From NCBI GenBank assembly GCA_019114885.1, contig DXEQ01000121.1, forward strand, positions 1 through 12,986: a DNA stretch of 12,986 nucleotides, given 5' to 3'. Within the stretch, counting starts at the first letter, position 1, and each line of letters opens with the position of its first letter. This document shows positions 4,011 to 11,359 of this stretch, one piece after another. The notes under the pieces are model-generated. The model was not told where the DNA came from. It did not search any database and worked only from the letters and a program-made list of their open reading frames with translations. This DNA comes from Candidatus Anaerobutyricum stercoripullorum (lineage in GTDB: Bacteria; Bacillota; Clostridia; Lachnospirales; Lachnospiraceae). Made by a program: the position numbers and the translations under genes.

Positions 4011-6238
4011 ATCCTGTAATATGTCCGGGAGGTCAGCGCGTACACCGCGGAATAAATGACCGCAAAGATAAGATAACATAAGAGCATCACGCTGTTTAGA
4101 AGCGGCCGGTCGTCCATGACGGAGTAGTTCAGCATGATATAGATAATATTCGATGTGAATACAAAATGCACACCGGCCACCAGCAGGGGCAGCGAGAATA
4201 CTGTGAGCATCTGGGAACGGATGCTCTTTTTAATTTCGTCGGCCGTCATTCCAATCTTGCGCATGATGGCGAAACGGTTCTGGTCTTCGTATCCTTCTGA
4301 TATCTGCTTATAATACATGATGAGCGCGGTCACAAACACGAACAATACATTCATGATGATTGCCAGGAACAGAAGTCCTCCCGCCAGACCGTAGAAACGC
4401 TCTCCCCGCTCCGCTTTCAGGTAGCAGACAGTGTCTGACGTTCCGTCTGCATTGTATGCGGTATTTTCCTCTGAGGCGTTGTCCTGTGCGCTGTCCGCAT
4501 TCCCTGCACTGCCCCCATTGTCTGCGCTGTCCGCATTCCCTGCGTCCGCCGATGGATCTTCCCGCGCCGAATCTTCCGATTCTCCCGGCAGCTTCGCCAC
4601 TGCTTTTTCCATCTTCTCATAAATGTCCTGTTTTTCCTGGTCTGTGCCGTCCACGTTGACGCCAAACTCCCAGTGGTATGCCATGTAGTTTGCCTCGTCA
4701 TATCGGGCAGCGTCCTCATTTCCTCCCATAAAGGAGTACAGATTTGAGACTGCCAGATAGATCTCGTCGCAGTTATAGACGTCCAGGGCGATACCGTCCA
4801 GACGCACTCCTGTCATCACCGGAATCTTCCGGGTCTGCTCCTTTACTTTTATCTTATTTCCATCGCAAAGTATCAGATGATCAGAAGCATACCGGACATC
4901 TTCCGACGACAGAAGCACTTCGTCCGGCGACAGGGTGTACGATGTGCCGCACAGGCGGTTGTAGTCGGCCAGCGACAGCACATGGACATAGACAATCTGC
5001 CTGCTGTCCCGCTCCCAGCCGGTAAAATAGCCCGGCGTGTACCAGGTATCCCGCATATCCAACCGCAGGTCGAGGCACCCGTCTTCCATCACCGCCATCA
5101 GATTGGCGGAATAGCCTTCGGAGATTTCCGTGTTCGCAGTATCCGCGTAGCTTTTCATCACATTTTCCAGCTCGGCGCGCAGCTTCCGGGTGTAAGTTCC
5201 CGACGTCATTTCCTCCGATACATTTTCTGCGGGAATCTCCACGGAGATGCCGGCATCGTAAGGATAATGCCTGTTGACCGTACCGATGGAGCCGCTGTAA
5301 AAGGCGACGGCAAAGGAGAGAATGGCGAGAATCAGCGTCACCAGGATGCAGATGGCCGCCAGACTGGCGCCGTTTCGTTTCATCCGGAAGGACATGGTCG
5401 AGATCGTCACAAAATGTGACGTCTTATAGTAGTATTTCTTATTATTCTGCAGCACGCGGCACAGAAAGACCGAGACGCACAGGAACAGTAAAAATGTACC
5501 GGCAATGAGGAATACACCCACCGCCGCCACTTCTCCTGCGCCAATCGGATTCCTCATCTTTACGGCGACGCCGTAGGTTGCCGCCAGAAGCAAAAGACCA
5601 AGGATGGTCGGTATTTTCCGGCTCTTTGGCGGCCGCTCTCCCACGGAACCGCCATGCAGCAGCTCAATGGGATTGCTGCGTCGAATCTGCCAGAGAGAAT
5701 TCAGCAGGATCAGCAGATAAATCACCGCGAATAAGGCGGCCGCTGTCAGTGCCGACGCCCCGTCCACATAGATGCGGTAGTTGACCTGCTTATCCATGAT
5801 GTTGCAAAGTCCCAGCTCCGCCACTTTGGAAAACGCCACGCCCAGAAGAAGTCCTCCCAGCAAGGTGACGACGTAGGAGATGACCGTCTCCCAGAACAAT
5901 ACGTGAAACAGATTTTCTTTGTTCATGCCGAGGATGTTGTAAAGTCCCAGTTCCTTTTTCCGGCTTTTGATCAGACCTGCGCTGGTATAGAACAAAAACG
6001 GAATGGAAAACACGCCGATGCCCCAGCCGCCCACATTGAACAGTACCGGCAGCACTTCTTTGCCCGGCAGCTGCGCCACCACTGCGGAAGCGCCGAGGAA
6101 GCGGAAAATGTAAAATACCATGACCATGGCCATACCGGCCACAAAATACGGAGCATACAGCTGCCTGTTCTTCCGGATTCCCGTCCATGCCAGCCGCAAA
6201 TACATACCGCGGCCCGGACGACGCATTTCCTGCTTCAT
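3986..6238 (-). CDS. Bce-type ABC transporter permease (FtsX/MacB fold, 10 TM)
   Basis: This 750-residue membrane protein is the membrane partner of the ATPase encoded just upstream; their genes overlap by ATGA. The architecture fits BceB-type permeases: about seven N-terminal membrane spans (near 28-48, 66-88, 117-138, 160-180, 208-226, 236-260 and 293-314), a large extracellular domain (~315-615), then three C-terminal spans (~617-641, 676-698, 713-736). KSRKKELGLYNILGMNKENL (91-110) is the typical FtsX-domain cytoplasmic motif. In known Bce modules the extracellular domain recognises cell-wall-active peptides or their lipid II cycle targets, and signals to the paired kinase while removing the drug. 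This protein is longer than typical (~650) because of an Asp/Ser/Ala/Asn-rich segment (551-600) with a 12-residue repeat near span 8. The specific peptide cannot be predicted. Confidence 0.93.
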   Translation of the reverse strand: MKQEMRRPGRGMYLRLAWTGIRKNRQLYAPYFVAGMAMVMVFYIFRFLGASAVVAQLPGKEVLPVLFNVGGWGIGVFSIPFLFYTSAGLIKSRKKELGLYNILGMNKENLFHVLFWETVISYVVTLLGGLLLGVAFSKVAELGLCNIMDKQVNYRIYVDGASALTAAALFAVIYLLILLNSLWQIRRSNPIELLHGGSVGERPPKSRKIPTILGLLLLAATYGVAVKMRNPIGAGEVAAVGVFLIAGTFLLFLCVSVFLCRVLQNNKKYYYKTSHFVTISTMSFRMKRNGASLAAICILVTLILAILSFAVAFYSGSIGTVNRHYPYDAGISVEIPAENVSEEMTSGTYTRKLRAELENVMKSYADTANTEISEGYSANLMAVMEDGCLDLRLDMRDTWYTPGYFTGWERDSRQIVYVHVLSLADYNRLCGTSYTLSPDEVLLSSEDVRYASDHLILCDGNKIKVKEQTRKIPVMTGVRLDGIALDVYNCDEIYLAVSNLYSFMGGNEDAARYDEANYMAYHWEFGVNVDGTDQEKQDIYEKMEKAVAKLPGESEDSAREDPSADAGNADSADNGGSAGNADSAQDNASEENTAYNADGTSDTVCYLKAERGERFYGLAGGLLFLAIIMNVLFVFVTALIMYYKQISEGYEDQNRFAIMRKIGMTADEIKKSIRSQMLTVFSLPLLVAGVHFVFTSNIIYIMLNYSVMDDRPLLNSVMLLCYLIFAVIYSAVYALTSRTYYRIVNRASTS
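4488..4543 (-). repeat. 36-bp-spaced direct repeat encoding the acidic linker of the permease
   Basis: The 20-mer GCGCTGTCCGCATTCCCTGC occurs at 4488-4507 and exactly again at 4524-4543. The spacing is 36 bp (12 codons), so copy number changes stay in frame. It encodes the repeated GNADSA in GNADSADNGGSA and GNADSAQDNASE. The segment lies in the extracellular domain just before membrane span 8. Confidence 0.85.
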
Positions 6239-6999
6239 CGTCCCTCACCTCCCGTCATGAGAATTGTGAGAGTGTCCGAAATCTTCTGATAGAGCTGTTC
6301 ATCGCTGTCCTCTCCCCGGTAGATCTGGTGGAACACCTCGCCGTCTTTGATAAACAACACCCTGTTGGCCTTGCTGGCAGCGGCTGTGGAGTGGGTCACC
6401 ATCAGGATGGTCTGCCCGGACCGGTTGACAGCTGAAAACAGGCGCAGCAGTTCCTCCGAAGAGCGGGAATCCAGCGCTCCCGTGGGCTCATCGGCGAGAA
6501 TCAGTTTCGGCTGTGTGATCAGCGCTCTCGCCACCGCCGCCCTCTGTTTCTGCCCGCCGGATACCTCGTACGGATACTTTTTCAGCAGCCCCTTGATGCC
6601 GAGCAGTTTTGCGATGGGGTTCAGCCGCTTTGCCATCTCCTTATACGGTACATTTGCCAGCACGAGGGGAAGATAAATATTATCTTCCAGAGAAAATGTA
6701 TCGAGCAGATTGAAGTCCTGGAACACAAACCCCAGATTGTCCCGCCGAAACTGTGCCAGCCTGCTCTCCGATATCTGTGTGATATCCCTGCCGCCAAGCA
6801 GGACGGCCCCGCCGGTGGGCTTATCAAGCGCCGCCAGAATATTGAGAAGCGTCGTCTTGCCGGAGCCCGACTCTCCCATGATCGCCACATATTCTCCTTC
6901 CTCCACGGAGAAATTCACATTTTTAAGGGCGGTCACCTGATTGGCTCCAAACCGCGTGGTATACACTTTTTTCAATGCTTTTACTTCCAGAATACTCAT
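6235..6999 (-). CDS. Bce-type ABC transporter ATP-binding protein
   Basis: This 254-residue cytoplasmic ATPase of the MacB/BceA/LolD class powers the adjacent permease. Visible motifs are Walker A GESGSGKTT (42-50), Q-loop Q94 in FVFQDFNLLD, signature VSGGQ (146-150; Val replaces the usual Leu), Walker B LILADEP (166-172), the D-loop GALD and H-loop H203 (VTHS). The start at 6999 is chosen over an in-frame ATG at 7038. It has AAGGAGG 8 bp upstream, and MSILEVKALKKVY is the usual N-terminus. The stop overlaps the permease start by 4 bp, implying translational coupling and a fixed complex. The upstream 168 bp contain an inverted repeat and octamer sites that may place these two genes under response-regulator control. 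Confidence 0.95.
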   Translation of the reverse strand: MSILEVKALKKVYTTRFGANQVTALKNVNFSVEEGEYVAIMGESGSGKTTLLNILAALDKPTGGAVLLGGRDITQISESRLAQFRRDNLGFVFQDFNLLDTFSLEDNIYLPLVLANVPYKEMAKRLNPIAKLLGIKGLLKKYPYEVSGGQKQRAAVARALITQPKLILADEPTGALDSRSSEELLRLFSAVNRSGQTILMVTHSTAAASKANRVLFIKDGEVFHQIYRGEDSDEQLYQKISDTLTILMTGGEGR

Positions 7000-7062
7000 G
7001 ATCGATGCCTCCTTTTTTAGAAAAGCAAGAGTCTCCATGAAAGAATCTCCTGTTCCTCCACG

Positions 7063-7159
7063 GAAAATGTTTTCTTCCTTCTGACAGCATCATACCAAAA
7101 AGGGGAAAATGTATTCCATGGATTTGGCTTACATTTTCCCCGGCACTTCTAACATTTTC
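7063..7159 (-). promoter_or_regulatory. Control region of the Bce-type ABC genes with four GAAAATGT octamers
   Basis: GAAAATGT lies at 7063-7070 and 7105-7112, and its complement ACATTTTC at 7131-7138 and 7152-7159. The spacing within the direct pairs is 42 and 21 bp, multiples of one helical turn. TATGAT (reverse strand, 7089-7094) is a good -10; the -35 position at 17 bp (GGAATA, 7112-7117) is poor, as in activator-dependent promoters. In characterised Bce systems the response regulator activates the ABC promoter through inverted repeats near here, so the regulator at 8207-8902 is the likely binder (inference). Confidence 0.5.
7097..7141 (-). terminator. 12-bp-arm inverted repeat followed by T5 between kinase and ABC genes
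   Basis: On the reverse strand GGGGAAAATGTA, a 16-nt loop and TACATTTTCCCC (stems 7130-7141 and 7102-7113, perfect) are followed by TTTTT (7101-7097). It begins 25 bp after the kinase stop. It therefore looks like an intrinsic terminator ending the regulator/kinase transcript. It also contains two of the four GAAAATGT octamers, so it may instead, or in addition, be a DNA-binding site. The long loop and AT-rich stem make the terminator reading only moderately strong. Confidence 0.5.
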
Positions 7160-7166
7160 GTAAGAT

Positions 7167-8150
7167 TTAGTCCTCCGTCCTGCCCAGATCGATCCGCACC
7201 GTCGTCCCCTCGTCCACCACGGAGCTTATGGTGATCCGATGTCCCAGACGGCGGCAGATCTCCCGGCAGAGATAAAGTCCGATGCCGCTGGCGCGCTTAT
7301 CCTCCCGGCCATTTCCCCCGGTAAATCCTTCCTCAAAAATGCGGGGGATATCCTCCGGCGCGATGCCGATGCCCGTATCCGCGATGCATAATGTGGCAGG
7401 CTCTTCCATGTAGATCCGGACGGAACCTTCCTTTGTATATTTGAGTGCGTTGGACAGCACCTGCTCTATCACAAAGGACAGCCATTTCTCATCGGAGAGG
7501 ACCGTCTCTTCTATCGGTTCATACACAAGCCGCAGTCTCTTTATGATAAAATCGCCCCGGAACTTGCGGATGGACTCGCGGATCATCTTGTCCAGACGAA
7601 CTTCGCGAAAAACATAATCCGTACTCTCCGCTCCCATTTTGAGGTATGTGAGTACCATCTCCACATATTGTTCAATCCGCAGCAACTCCGAGCGAAGCTG
7701 CCTTGCCAATGCGGAATCCTCCGTACCCAGCTGCAGACGCATGGACGCGATGGGCGTCTTGATCTGATGCACCCACAGGGTAAAATACTGCAGCATCTCC
7801 CGGCGGGCGGCAGTCGTCTCGTCCTGCATCTTCTGTCTCTCCCGGCAGAGTCCCCGGATGAGGCGCTGATAATCCTTATCCTTTATACTTTGGTTCTCCG
7901 CACACAGTTCCGAGAGACTTTCCTCGCTCACATACTGCATTTCTTCCATGCGCCTGTGCCGCACATACGCTTTCCGGACAGACACGGCGGCAAACAACAG
8001 CCCCAGTATGGCGCAGAGCGTCGTCGGATACAGAACTGCTGCAAGAGGCAGATGATACAGATAAAAAATGCCGGCAAAAATACCGGCAAACAGGACTTCC
8101 AGCAGAATGATATATTTATGATCCCAGAGGTATTGTTTCACGAATCGCAT
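7167..8150 (-). CDS. Intramembrane-sensing histidine kinase (BceS-like)
   Basis: This 327-residue protein has two N-terminal membrane spans (about 14-32 and 36-57) joined by only a few residues, so it has no extracellular sensor. This is the hallmark of intramembrane-sensing kinases that take their signal from a partner ABC permease. A coiled linker (~60-118) leads to the H-box WVHQIKTPI with phospho-accepting H128. The ATPase domain shows the N-box VLSNALKYT (N234), G1 DTGIGI (259-263 region), F-box IFEEGFTG and G2 ASGIGLYL (287-294). The start has AAAGGAGG (8160-8167) 9 bp upstream. The gene follows the response regulator by 56 bp and precedes the ABC pair, the standard Bce order. It phosphorylates the regulator encoded at 8207-8902. 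Confidence 0.93.
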   Translation of the reverse strand: MRFVKQYLWDHKYIILLEVLFAGIFAGIFYLYHLPLAAVLYPTTLCAILGLLFAAVSVRKAYVRHRRMEEMQYVSEESLSELCAENQSIKDKDYQRLIRGLCRERQKMQDETTAARREMLQYFTLWVHQIKTPIASMRLQLGTEDSALARQLRSELLRIEQYVEMVLTYLKMGAESTDYVFREVRLDKMIRESIRKFRGDFIIKRLRLVYEPIEETVLSDEKWLSFVIEQVLSNALKYTKEGSVRIYMEEPATLCIADTGIGIAPEDIPRIFEEGFTGGNGREDKRASGIGLYLCREICRRLGHRITISSVVDEGTTVRIDLGRTED

Positions 8151-8206
8151 GTTACATTTCCTCCTTTAAAAATGGTCGAATTCAGGAACTTTGGATGCGT
8201 TCCTTT

Positions 8207-8902
8207 TTATTCTTTCCCATCGTCCTTTTCTTCCCGGATATAATACCCCACGCCAAATTTCGTCCCGATAAAGTCTGAGAGTCCGTTGGCCTCCAACTTC
8301 TTTCGCAGACGGTTCACATTGACCGAGAGAGTGTTATCGTCCACATAGCAGTCCGACTCCCAGAGGGCGTCCATCAGCCGCTCCCGGCTGACAATGGAAT
8401 CTTTGTTTTCCATGAGAAGAGATAAGATCCGGTGTTCATTTTTTGTGAGTGTGATGACAGCGTCTCCATAGGTAAGCGTATTCTTTTCCAGATAAAGAAA
8501 TGCACCCCGGCACTCCAGCACCGGCATGTGCCCGGCAAAATCGTAGGCCCGGCGCAGCAGCGCCTGCATCTTGGCAATGAGTACATCGTAATCAAAGGGT
8601 TTGGCGATAAAATCATCCCCTCCCATGTTCATGGCCATGATCTGATTCATATTGTCGGCCGCCGAGGAGAGGAACAGGATCGGCACGTTGGAGATCCGGC
8701 GAATCTCCCGGCACCAGTGATAGCCGTCAAAAGCCGGAAGCCCGATGTCCATGATGACCAGATGGGGCTGCTTCTTTACAAATTCCGCGAGAATCTCCCG
8801 GTAATTTGCCACGCCGGACACTTCCATCTCCCATTTTTCGCAGCGTTTTTTCACTGCGTTCAGAATTCCCTCGTCATCTTCTATCATAAAAATGCGATAC
8901 AT
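8207..8902 (-). CDS. OmpR/PhoB-family response regulator (BceR-like)
   Basis: This 231-residue regulator has a receiver domain (1-~118) with acidic pocket E8/D9/D10, phospho-acceptor D52 (VIMDIGLP), S79 and K101 (AKPF), and a C-terminal winged helix (~130-225) with LTKNEHRILSLL, SRERLMDALW and NVNRLRKKL...GVGYYI. The ATG has GGAGG 5 bp upstream. It is activated by the neighbouring kinase and, by analogy to Bce modules, should switch on the ABC genes downstream. Its start lies only 14 bp after the FmdE stop, with no terminator visible, so it is probably co-transcribed with the importer operon as well. Confidence 0.95.
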   Translation of the reverse strand: MYRIFMIEDDEGILNAVKKRCEKWEMEVSGVANYREILAEFVKKQPHLVIMDIGLPAFDGYHWCREIRRISNVPILFLSSAADNMNQIMAMNMGGDDFIAKPFDYDVLIAKMQALLRRAYDFAGHMPVLECRGAFLYLEKNTLTYGDAVITLTKNEHRILSLLMENKDSIVSRERLMDALWESDCYVDDNTLSVNVNRLRKKLEANGLSDFIGTKFGVGYYIREEKDDGKE

Positions 8903-8916
8903 TTTTTCCTCCAGAT

Positions 8917-9477
8917 CTATACGGAAAACCGGTTGTACTCCTCATAACAGTCCAGACAGAGCATTTCTCCTCCCTGCATCCGTATCATATTTTCGGCGGT
9001 CGTCTCGCCGCAGCGGGCACAGGTCACGGACTGAAATATCCGGGCCTTTTCCGGCAGTGCGAGTTTTGTCTCTTTCACATCAAACATTTCCTCCGGCTCC
9101 AGCGCCTGAAAGTATGCAAAGGATTCCTCCCTCGTCATCCCCGCCGGGCGCGGTTTTAACACAAGCCGAACAGACTTTCCGTTTCTCCGGTTGTAAAAAG
9201 AGAATGCCTGTTTCCCCCGCAGGTGGAACAGCAGATTTCCCTTGCCCACGCTGCATCCAAGAATCACCTGAATCGCGTCCACGCCGCAGGCGTCATTTTC
9301 CGCAATGCAGACCAGATCTTCATCTTTTGAAATGCATTCCGGGTTTTCAGATACATTTTCTAAAGAAATGTCCAGCAATTCCAGGGCATAGAGCGCCGCC
9401 TTATATCCGATCGTCAGCCCTCCACACTCATGCCCGTGGAAAGCCGCGCATTTTTTCCAAAGTGTATTCTTATCCAT
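8917..9477 (-). CDS. FmdE-family protein with C-terminal zinc ribbon
   Basis: The 186-residue protein has an N-terminal FmdE domain with FHGHECGGLTIGYKAA (H14, H16, C18) and NDACGVDAIQVILGCSVGKG (C64, C75), the conserved His/Cys residues that bind metal in this family. A C-terminal zinc ribbon follows (C153/C156 in CARC, C174/C177 in CLDC). FmdE was named from the operon of molybdenum formylmethanofuran dehydrogenase in methanogens; bacterial members have no settled function but are linked to molybdenum/tungsten or metal handling. The start has AGGAGGAG 3 bp before the ATG. The gene sits 65 bp after the importer ATPase and looks co-transcribed with it, suggesting it receives or processes what the importer brings in (inference). 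No signal peptide: cytoplasmic. Confidence 0.9.
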   Translation of the reverse strand: MDKNTLWKKCAAFHGHECGGLTIGYKAALYALELLDISLENVSENPECISKDEDLVCIAENDACGVDAIQVILGCSVGKGNLLFHLRGKQAFSFYNRRNGKSVRLVLKPRPAGMTREESFAYFQALEPEEMFDVKETKLALPEKARIFQSVTCARCGETTAENMIRMQGGEMLCLDCYEEYNRFSV

Positions 9478-9542
9478 CTTCTCCTCCTGTCATATCGCAG
9501 CCCGTACCGCCACGGCCGTCTGCATTGCTTTCGGATGCGTTG

Positions 9543-10301
9543 TCACATTTCATCTACCAGTACCATTTTCCGGCCTCTGACCTCCGCTGTCTCCCCATGG
9601 ACACCATATACCTGCCAGATGGCCTCTCTGTCGATTACCCGGTCGTCCCCGTACCGGAACACCGCCCCGTCCTGCATCAGCAGAAAGCGGTCGCAGAACC
9701 GCAGCGCCAGATTCAGGTCGTGGATGACCATGATGGCGGCAATGCCCGTCTCGTGACAGATCTCTCTCACGATCCGGAGCACCTGATACTGATTCTTCAG
9801 ATCCAGACTGCTGGTCGGTTCATCCAGAAGCAGAAGCTTCGGTTTCTGCGCCAGCGCTCTGGCCAGCATCACCTTCTGGCGCTCTCCGCCGCTCAGCGCA
9901 TTTAAAAAACGGCCTCTTATCTCTGTCACGCCGAGCCGGTCCATGGCCTCATGCACGATCATGTGGTCATCTTCCGTAAAGCCCCAGCGCATATACGGCT
10001 TCCTTCCCAGCATCACCATGTCATGAACCGTCATCTGCGCCGCCGGAATGGTCTGGGCGACAAAAGCGATCCGCTTTGCCACCTCCCGCATGGACATCCG
10101 GCGGATTTCCTCCCCGTCAAGGCAGATGCTTCCCTCTTCCGGGTCAATAATGCGGTTGAAACATTTGAGCATCGTGCTTTTGCCGGCTCCGTTATTGCCC
10201 AGAACCGCCAGGAACTTCCCGTCTTCCAGCTCAAAATCAATCTCCTTTAAGACCTGCGGGCCGCCCGGATAACGAAATTTCAGATTCTTCACTTTCAGCA
10301 T
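9543..10301 (-). CDS. FecE/BtuD-type ABC importer ATP-binding protein
   Basis: This 252-residue ATPase has Walker A GNNGAGKST (35-43), Q-loop Q83 (VAQ), signature LSGGERQ (136-142), Walker B LLLLDEP (156-162), the D-loop SSLD and H-loop H194 (VIHDLNLAL). These features and its length match ATPases of the iron-siderophore/heme/cobalamin/molybdate (FecCDE, BtuCD, MolBC) importer class. The start overlaps the end of the permease gene by 7 bp (ATGCTGA), so translation is coupled and the two form one transporter. The substrate cannot be read from the ATPase. Confidence 0.95.
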   Translation of the reverse strand: MLKVKNLKFRYPGGPQVLKEIDFELEDGKFLAVLGNNGAGKSTMLKCFNRIIDPEEGSICLDGEEIRRMSMREVAKRIAFVAQTIPAAQMTVHDMVMLGRKPYMRWGFTEDDHMIVHEAMDRLGVTEIRGRFLNALSGGERQKVMLARALAQKPKLLLLDEPTSSLDLKNQYQVLRIVREICHETGIAAIMVIHDLNLALRFCDRFLLMQDGAVFRYGDDRVIDREAIWQVYGVHGETAEVRGRKMVLVDEM

Positions 10302-11359
10302 GCGCCCTTCCCCCTTTTAAATAGCAGATACAGAAACAATGGTCCGCCCAGAAAGGAGGTGATGGCGCCGATCGGCAGTACCACCGGACTGATGATCGTC
10401 CTTGCCAGCAGGTCTCCCAGCAGAAGCAGAGACGCCCCCGCCAGAATGGTGCCCGGAATCAGGTAGACATGATTGTTCCCCACCAGCTTGCGCACGATAT
10501 GCGGCGCCACCAGACCGATGAAGTTGATCAGGCCCACATGGGATACGATGGTGGAAGCGGTAAAACAGCAGAGAACCATGTTGATCAGAATCAGCCGCCG
10601 CACATGGATGCCGAGGCTTTGCGCCGTCTCCGCCCCTGCCAGCAGGGCGTTAAAATCCCAGCGGTGCATGATAAAATATATGGAGACGATCAGTACGACC
10701 AGAAACATGAACCGAATCTGCTCCCATCCGGCACTGCCCAGATCTCCGAAGGTCCAGAAGGTCAGCGTCGTCAGTTCCACCTCGTCCGCAAAATACTGCA
10801 GAAGCGTCGTCGCTCCCGTAAACATGGAACTGATGGCGACGCCTGCCAGAACGATGGATTCCGGCGAAATCTGACTGAGCCCCGACAGTCCCAGAATCAC
10901 AACGGCAACACCCATACTTCCCGCGAAGGCCGCCAACGAAATCCAAACGCTCCCGCCGCTCTGCGTTCCGGCATGCAGGCCGATGATGGCAAACGCCGCG
11001 CCAAAGCTGGCTCCCTGCGACACGCCCAGAGTGGAAGCGGAAGCCAGAGGATTGTCCAGAATCACCTGCAGCACACAACCCACGACACCCAGACCGGCCC
11101 CCGCGATCACTGCCGTGCAGATGCGGGGCAGACGCACATTGCGCACCACCACATTGATCTTCGGGTCACCGGCCTTATCTACAATACCGCGCAGCAGCTC
11201 CGTCACCGGCGTCTCATAGGAGCCTGCCCAGAGCGACAAAAGGACCGCCGCCGCCAGGATCACCCCCAGAATGATCAGGACCCAGATGCTTTTTACCTGA
11301 TTTTTATGATATTCGCCGCTGCGCCAGTCTTTATCCAAGAGTGATCGGTCCGAATTCAT
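10295..11359 (-). CDS. FecCD-family ABC importer permease
   Basis: With the start at 11359 this is 354 residues, normal for the family, with about ten membrane helices. The motifs RLPRICTAVIAGAGLGVVGC, QVILDNPLASASTLGVSQGA and GLVAPHIVR are the classic FecCD signatures (substrate path and ATPase-coupling region). The ATG at 11359 is preferred over one at 11365, because AAGGAG lies 7 bp upstream of it and only 1-2 bp from the earlier one. Either way the gene begins inside the last ~30 bp of the binding-protein gene, so the two are translationally coupled. An Asn/Lys/His-rich N-terminal tail (~25 residues) precedes the first helix. Confidence 0.94.
   Translation of the reverse strand: MNSDRSLLDKDWRSGEYHKNQVKSIWVLIILGVILAAAVLLSLWAGSYETPVTELLRGIVDKAGDPKINVVVRNVRLPRICTAVIAGAGLGVVGCVLQVILDNPLASASTLGVSQGASFGAAFAIIGLHAGTQSGGSVWISLAAFAGSMGVAVVILGLSGLSQISPESIVLAGVAISSMFTGATTLLQYFADEVELTTLTFWTFGDLGSAGWEQIRFMFLVVLIVSIYFIMHRWDFNALLAGAETAQSLGIHVRRLILINMVLCCFTASTIVSHVGLINFIGLVAPHIVRKLVGNNHVYLIPGTILAGASLLLLGDLLARTIISPVVLPIGAITSFLGGPLFLYLLFKRGKGAC

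Noticed and set aside
6235..7038. Earlier ATG (7038) for the Bce-type ATPase and earlier ATG (11365) for the FecCD permease
   Set aside because: In both cases the later ATG has a properly spaced ribosome binding site, and for the ATPase also the standard family N-terminus.
10469..11344. Plus-strand ORFs opposite the importer genes and opposite other transporter genes (for example 4360-4659, 7668-8243, 11775-12626)
   Set aside because: These are antisense shadows of well-supported genes, His/Arg/Pro-rich in the way such shadows usually are, without ribosome binding sites or domains.
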